From Bacteroidales bacterium (GTDB taxonomy: Bacteria > Bacteroidota > Bacteroidia > Bacteroidales > VadinHA17), in NCBI GenBank assembly GCA_025454795.1, contig JALONT010000005.1:44335-108334 (forward strand): a stretch of 64,000 bases of DNA. The letters run 5' to 3'. Numbering within the stretch: position 1 is the stretch's first letter; each line of letters starts with the position of its first letter. A model generated the notes under the pieces. It did not search any database and was not told where the DNA came from. It was given only the letters and a program-made list of their open reading frames with translations. Below are positions 60,401 to 64,000 of the stretch, piece by piece. Position numbers and translations under genes: made by a program.

Positions 60401-62507
60401 AAGTACCCAGATGCTGAGTCAGAAATTTAACTTCATCATAAGTCTGACCAATATTTTTGTATTTTCTGTCGGGGATGCCAATAAAAGTGAGGTCAGTAGC
60501 AGAAGACTCACGGCTTATAATTTCATCCTTTGGAAGGTTGTCAATATTGTTGTTAATTATCTTAATCTCGAAATTGATCCGGTATTGATTCAGAATCTGC
60601 TGAAGTGTTTGATTAATGGTTTCATTCCGGTCAGGATTATTATTTATTAAGAGCAGCCGTATGTGGGCATCTTTCCAATCGCCGTCGGATGTAAGATGCC
60701 GGAGCAGAAAAATAGAAATGGTAAGATTACCTCCCCATCCGCTCCACCATACATCAATGGTTCTTTTTTCTCCGTATTTTTTATCAGAGTTATAGTTCAG
60801 CAGAATTGAATTGAAGTTGCTCTCTTCAAAGTTCCTGAGGAGGCGTAAAAATTGTTCCTTATTCTTTTCTTTCTTGCTCCATCCCATCAGAATCGTATCG
60901 GGTTCAATCCCTGAGAATCCATAAATCCGTGATATTTCATCAATACCTTCATAGATATTATGGCATTTATGCTGATGTATAACAAATTCATCCTTTTTCC
61001 CGAAAGTCCCAAAATACCTTTTGTCCCTGACCAGTTTTTGACCGGTCGATTCCACCATTTCAAATGCTGAATACATACCCAGTTTTCCTGATATTGAATT
61101 TGCGAGCTCAATCAGATGAGGCCGGGCCTGGTCGGGTCCAGAGAACAGGATTATATTTGGTCGCCAGTTCCGTGTGTGTATGTTTGTTTTATTGAGTCTT
61201 TGCAATCCGGTTCTGACAAGTGTAGCCCACACACTGCTCCACGTATCGCCTGTTTCAAGAACCAGTTGCCTTTGTTTGAGAAGAAGGAATAATGAGCCCA
61301 GGATTACTACTGCTACCACCATTGCAAGGAAGTCAAGCTGGACCATTACCAGTAAGCAGGCCAGGGATCCTATAATACTTACCCATGGAGGTGTTTTAAA
61401 AGATGGTCTGAAATCGGCGCTGGTTAGCGATTCAAAAGCGGCACTCAGGTTCAGGAAACCGTAAGTGGTAATAAAGAATATAGATACAATACGTGCAATA
61501 ACATCGAGTTCACCAATAAGAATGCCTGCTTCAGCAACCAGGAAAGTCAGTAACAGGGCATTCCTCGGTTCCTTTGAGGCGCCGGTTCCATGGGCAAAAA
61601 TACGGGGTGTGATCTTATCAATAGCGGTGGATTGTAAAATCCTCGGAGCAGCCAGTATACTTCCAAGGGCTGAGCTTAAGGTTGCCCCCCATATGCCTGC
61701 AATCACCAACTGGGGTACCAGGGCTATTTTAAACAATGCTTTTGGATCTGTTGCCAGTACTTCACCATCCACCATAAAGGAGTAGAAGAAGGCCAGACCA
61801 ATGTATACCACAAGGCCTATTGCTATAGCAGAGATTGTTCCATGAGGGATCGATTTCTTGGGATCCCTGAGATCACCCGACATTGATACCCCTGCTTCAA
61901 AACCAGTTACAGCCGGGAAAAATATACCAAATAAAACCACAAGTGGTATACCTGTCCCTTTTCCAAAGAGATTAGGTGAAACAGGGGCCATATCGTGCCT
62001 GCCAAATAATATTGAAAGAAGAGATAGAAAAATGGCCAGCATTATCAGGTATTGGGCCTTGATCGCAAGAGAAGTACTTATGAAGGTTATTATGGTAACA
62101 ACCAGAAGAATGATGGTCCCGGCGATACGGATATGCTTAATGTCCATGGGGAGGTCGAGGTAACTGAGAAAACTTTCTGAGAAACCTATGAGATATAGAC
62201 TTACGCTGAATGATAAACCGACAAACAATGCTAATCCCAGGGTACCGCCAATCGGGAGGCCGAGGCTTCTGGAAATGATGTAATAGGTTCCCCCCTCCTT
62301 TACTTTCTTATCGGTAGCAATTGAAGATACACTTAAACCGGTGGTTATTGAGATAATGTGTGCAACTAAAATGATGCCCAGCGTACCGAATAATCCGGCC
62401 TCACCAGCTATCATTGGCAGACGCATGTACATTATCACCCCTAGTATTGTAAGAATTGATGGAGTGAAGACGCCTCCGAAAGTGCCGAATTTTTTTGCTT
62501 TAATCAT
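57408..62507 (-). CDS. SLC12-type cation-chloride cotransporter fused to coiled-coil, P-loop ATPase and winged-helix region
   Basis: A 1699-residue fusion. Residues 1-410 are an APC-fold SLC12 (cation-chloride cotransporter) membrane domain starting KKFGTFGGVFTPSILTILGVIMYMRLP. About 420-730 is the cytosolic domain typical of these carriers (IDVWWSGWGGNLTISIFLLRHL, then WKDAHIRLLLI). About 740-1390 is long, charged and helical. A P-loop ATPase domain follows, with Walker A GERNSGKTAF near 1408 and Walker B VFVIHDLELWW near 1476, then a C-terminal winged-helix-like end (YARLNNIFSHDETRINRIISALLRTGLIEE). I use the ATG before IKAKKFGTF; a GTG 18 codons upstream is possible. The ATPase part is not normal for SLC12 carriers and could sense or gate transport. 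Confidence 0.88.
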   Translation of the reverse strand: MIKAKKFGTFGGVFTPSILTILGVIMYMRLPMIAGEAGLFGTLGIILVAHIISITTGLSVSSIATDKKVKEGGTYYIISRSLGLPIGGTLGLALFVGLSFSVSLYLIGFSESFLSYLDLPMDIKHIRIAGTIILLVVTIITFISTSLAIKAQYLIMLAIFLSLLSILFGRHDMAPVSPNLFGKGTGIPLVVLFGIFFPAVTGFEAGVSMSGDLRDPKKSIPHGTISAIAIGLVVYIGLAFFYSFMVDGEVLATDPKALFKIALVPQLVIAGIWGATLSSALGSILAAPRILQSTAIDKITPRIFAHGTGASKEPRNALLLTFLVAEAGILIGELDVIARIVSIFFITTYGFLNLSAAFESLTSADFRPSFKTPPWVSIIGSLACLLVMVQLDFLAMVVAVVILGSLFLLLKQRQLVLETGDTWSSVWATLVRTGLQRLNKTNIHTRNWRPNIILFSGPDQARPHLIELANSISGKLGMYSAFEMVESTGQKLVRDKRYFGTFGKKDEFVIHQHKCHNIYEGIDEISRIYGFSGIEPDTILMGWSKKEKNKEQFLRLLRNFEESNFNSILLNYNSDKKYGEKRTIDVWWSGWGGNLTISIFLLRHLTSDGDWKDAHIRLLLINNNPDRNETINQTLQQILNQYRINFEIKIINNNIDNLPKDEIISRESSATDLTFIGIPDRKYKNIGQTYDEVKFLTQHLGTFLLINSSTNFESFELNLENAGDTALNKPAIKEIELPEIIPSKYNIINEDVTKIDINGQKVLELFFEKAFNPVFSEAQKMNEELKAAISTAFTQLGKLKGINETYRRRKIIIKIKNDFYFQVNRIFSDLENKKLILQKEALVNGINWYIKRLDDDLDKFPLKLIIPYEREDLILKKRDPWPLKWFILRKRLAHPFSKKPIPGKIRYYEIVSYYLRDNRHYFLSAFLNKFQTGLLEQIGESRGIITSVDTALEKLLNSTAGNDDIMLEIKQVQDDLDNSVKSFCSNMNMLEEQVKNRLIVEFRKNLQLMNNDMAKADINYRIRRKRRNKKFYEELAQSNSIFPELWFEQMHLHVNKIHMDMIMQSFKNRIKDKINELNLEIDQQLDNRFRTELKEIRLKLERSVKEGDRNPELKTRITAFEESITLLDEFYRFGKDIIKLAETLPETMVIASSSMVKSSSDQAEGSLNIPLRRLARYYIESRFIGSTFDQLEKVAESLKNSIFILNDLLSLTRFNFENIPDELPDRQEYISPVIIEVCQQIQKEEEKIDLIRNNITELINKALEEVFDNLNSYKVSSAVDEYLWFIRENKGKKVKKTIDAYFEYVRHFFKNLTLRMLYSRSEWILLAKKIMESEHKGEGNNKILDLIESINPKEKVIEKLPQYYKKLFSGRSSIGEDFWISRETDEEMFRTGVNRIKSGYKGGIVVVGERNSGKTAFCRYTASKLFMKENVYHVFPIYTGSVQVSDFLTELSKTTGTEGNLHEVMEAQSPGSVFVIHDLELWWERSLYGCEVIKVIINLIKEYSKRFIFVANINPYAYDMMNKMVNLQEVFISVIHLKPFDSKEIQEMIIRRHRSSGLKFVLKKSEEENLSEIRMVNLFNKYFNFSEGNPGTALKTWLFNIVKVSGNTIFIRYPSLPDTKILSELDDDWKTVLIQLVLHKRLSYARLNNIFSHDETRINRIISALLRTGLIEERNDDLFIINTYIEPHLIKVLRKEELL

Positions 62508-62572
62508 TTTGCTTATTCTGATACCAATTGAAATATCATTATTTCCGGTTACCTGGAACACCTTAGAACAAT

Positions 62573-62580
62573 CAAAAATA
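62573..62580 (-). promoter_or_regulatory. Putative -7 box (TATTTTTG) of the cotransporter gene
   Basis: A minus-strand TAnnTTTG match 66 bases upstream of the chosen ATG, in the 104-base gap to the divergent antiporter gene. The gap is AT-rich, so a chance match is possible. Confidence 0.35.
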
Positions 62581-62611
62581 CTACTTTTACAATTAAGATT
62601 ATAAAAGCTTA

Positions 62612-63877
62612 ATGGAAATACTGAATCCTTACACTGTTATTATTGCAGTTTGCATTATTATTATTCTTTCACATCAGTTTAACTGGATCTCCAGGTTGTC
62701 AAACATCCCCAGTGTTCTTCTGCTGATATTGCTTGGAATAGGAATCAGATTTGGTTTAGACCATCTTAAAATAGGCGTGACCGAATACCTGATGGACATC
62801 CTGGTGATGATCGGAACTATCGGATTAATAATGATCGTCCTTGAAGCTGCAATGGAACTTGAGCTTACCCGGGATAAAAAAGGATTGATTACCAGGTCAT
62901 TCCTACTGGCCCTTATTTCCCTTGTGGCATGTATAGCTTTAATAACATGGATATTTTACACCTATCTCATTGATGATTTTTTTACAGCACTCCTATATGC
63001 AGTACCTATTTCAGTTGTAAGCAGCGCTATAGTCATTCCCAGTGTCAGGAGCCTTATCCGTAAGAGCAAAGAATTCCTGATTTACGAAAGCACTTTCTCT
63101 GATATCCTAGGCATCATGATCTTTTTTTATCTCCTCAGCAGTTTTGAAAAAAATAGCGCAGCAGAGATAATATTGCATATTTCAGTAAACGTTGTAATAA
63201 CTATTGTTGTGTCTGTTGTTGTGGGTTACCTGATGGTGATACTGCTTGAAAAATTGAAGTCGCAGGTTAAACTTTTTCTCCTGATTGCTGTACTGATACT
63301 TCTTTACTCGATTGGAAAGCTCCTTCATTTCTCTTCTCTTATTATGATTCTTGTTTTTGGTATGATCCTCAACAACAGCCGGTTATTCTTTGCCGGAAAA
63401 CTGAAGAGCTTAGTTAACCTGGTCTCTTTAAAAATGGTACAGAATGATTTTCAGATACTTACAATGGAGTCGGCTTTTTTTATAAGAACCTTTTTTTTTG
63501 TGATCTTCGGAATGACACTGGATTTGTCAAGCCTGGCTGATTTAAAAACAGGAATTATAAGCCTTGTAATTGTTGCAGGGATTTTTCTGATTCGTTTAAT
63601 AACCCTTAAAATTTTTTCTGTAAAACGGTTATTTCCTGAACTTTTTATTTCACCGAGAGGTTTGATCACCATTCTTTTATTTTTCAGTATCCCTGCCTCA
63701 AATCAGGTTAGTGACTTTAATACTGGAATACTATTATACATTATTCTCATAACTAACATAATTATGGCGATATCCCTAATGGCCAAAGGAAGAGACAGGG
63801 AATATGCAGAAAAACTAAATTTCGACAACTGGGAAGATCTGGATAGAGAAATAGAGGCTTCTAAAAAAAGAAAATGA
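62612..63877 (+). CDS. CPA-family cation/proton antiporter
   Basis: A 421-residue sodium- or potassium/proton antiporter-like protein with 11-13 membrane helices. Visible family features are the N-terminal NIPSVLLLILLGIGIRFGL, the helix VPISVVSSAIVIPSVRSL, and ESTFSDILGIMIFFYLLS near residue 157, where the Asp in a discontinuous helix is the likely ion-binding residue. RLFPELFISPRGLITILLFF near 345 is also typical. It lacks the RCK/TrkA regulatory domain often found in K+ (Kef) types. The charged tail (KGRDREYAEKLNFDNWEDLDREIEASKKRK) is cytosolic. It is divergent from the cotransporter gene, 104 bases away, and completes the ion-handling genes of this island. Confidence 0.9.
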   Translation: MEILNPYTVIIAVCIIIILSHQFNWISRLSNIPSVLLLILLGIGIRFGLDHLKIGVTEYLMDILVMIGTIGLIMIVLEAAMELELTRDKKGLITRSFLLALISLVACIALITWIFYTYLIDDFFTALLYAVPISVVSSAIVIPSVRSLIRKSKEFLIYESTFSDILGIMIFFYLLSSFEKNSAAEIILHISVNVVITIVVSVVVGYLMVILLEKLKSQVKLFLLIAVLILLYSIGKLLHFSSLIMILVFGMILNNSRLFFAGKLKSLVNLVSLKMVQNDFQILTMESAFFIRTFFFVIFGMTLDLSSLADLKTGIISLVIVAGIFLIRLITLKIFSVKRLFPELFISPRGLITILLFFSIPASNQVSDFNTGILLYIILITNIIMAISLMAKGRDREYAEKLNFDNWEDLDREIEASKKRK

Positions 63878-63965
63878 AAATGTCCATTTATTTTATAATT
63901 CGTAACTAATCAGTTTCTGTAAAATTAGGTGTTATTAACAATTTTTTCTTTGAAGTCAACATTTT

Positions 63966-63981
63966 TCTGTGTGGTTCTGAG
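63966..63981. repeat. Partial CACAGAG-type repeat at the window end
   Basis: TCTGTGTGGTTCTGAG resembles the reverse orientation of the CACAGAG family and may continue beyond the window. Confidence 0.35.
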
Positions 63982-64000
63982 TTGTTTTGTGAAAATGAAC

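Overview
The window looks like a chromosomal piece from an environmental member of the Bacteroidota, most likely of the Bacteroidales/Marinilabiliales type. The evidence is: several TAnnTTTG-type -7 boxes and almost no Shine-Dalgarno sites; a type III phosphoglycerate dehydrogenase with Lys in place of the catalytic His; a PorE-like TPR/PD40/OmpA protein; an S1 protein with a long charged N-terminus; a SiaB/SiaC pair; and several families of short palindromic intergenic repeats. I saw no rRNA, tRNA, CRISPR array, transposase or phage gene, but I did not scan exhaustively for RNA genes.

Left part (1-20 kb): the 3' end of tpiA, a 1503-residue secreted protein of unknown role, a YfcE-type phosphoesterase, rsmE, an ECF sigma factor and uvrA. 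A minus-strand series follows: a lipoprotein/secreted protein pair, a dihydroorotate dehydrogenase-like flavoprotein, a YggS-type PLP protein, DUF1015-serA-serC (serine synthesis), comB and gcvT. Middle part (20-36.6 kb): the PorE-like protein, HPt and STAS proteins, a flavin reductase, an unusual ABC transporter, siaB-siaC, an RlmL-type methyltransferase, an S41 protease, guaA, RNase Z, a second STAS protein and rpsA. From 36.9 to 42.4 kb lies a sugar-nucleotide block: ugd, rfbA, rfbC, rfbD and a phosphohexomutase. Then come small accessory genes (YjbQ, an NTF2-like lipoprotein, a partly decayed PD40 family, an ICMT-like methyltransferase), a RecD-like helicase and the DUF3822-rsmD pair.

The most unusual part is 49.6-63.9 kb. 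After an AT-rich stretch holding the decayed 3' end of a universal stress protein gene, a tight plus-strand series encodes an AraC regulator, an intact two-domain Usp, a ribosome hibernation factor, a KamA-like radical SAM aminomutase whose two lysine-specificity positions are changed, a GNAT-histone deacetylase-like fusion and an MscS channel split by an A9 run. Convergent to it are an MscS-like protein and a 1699-residue SLC12-type cation-chloride cotransporter fused to a long helical region, a P-loop ATPase domain and a winged-helix tail. A CPA-family cation/proton antiporter is divergent from these. I read this as a salt/osmotic-stress island that may combine synthesis or modification of a beta-amino-acid solute, ion transport, mechanosensitive release and translational hibernation. 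The gene families are seen in the sequence; the joint function is inference.
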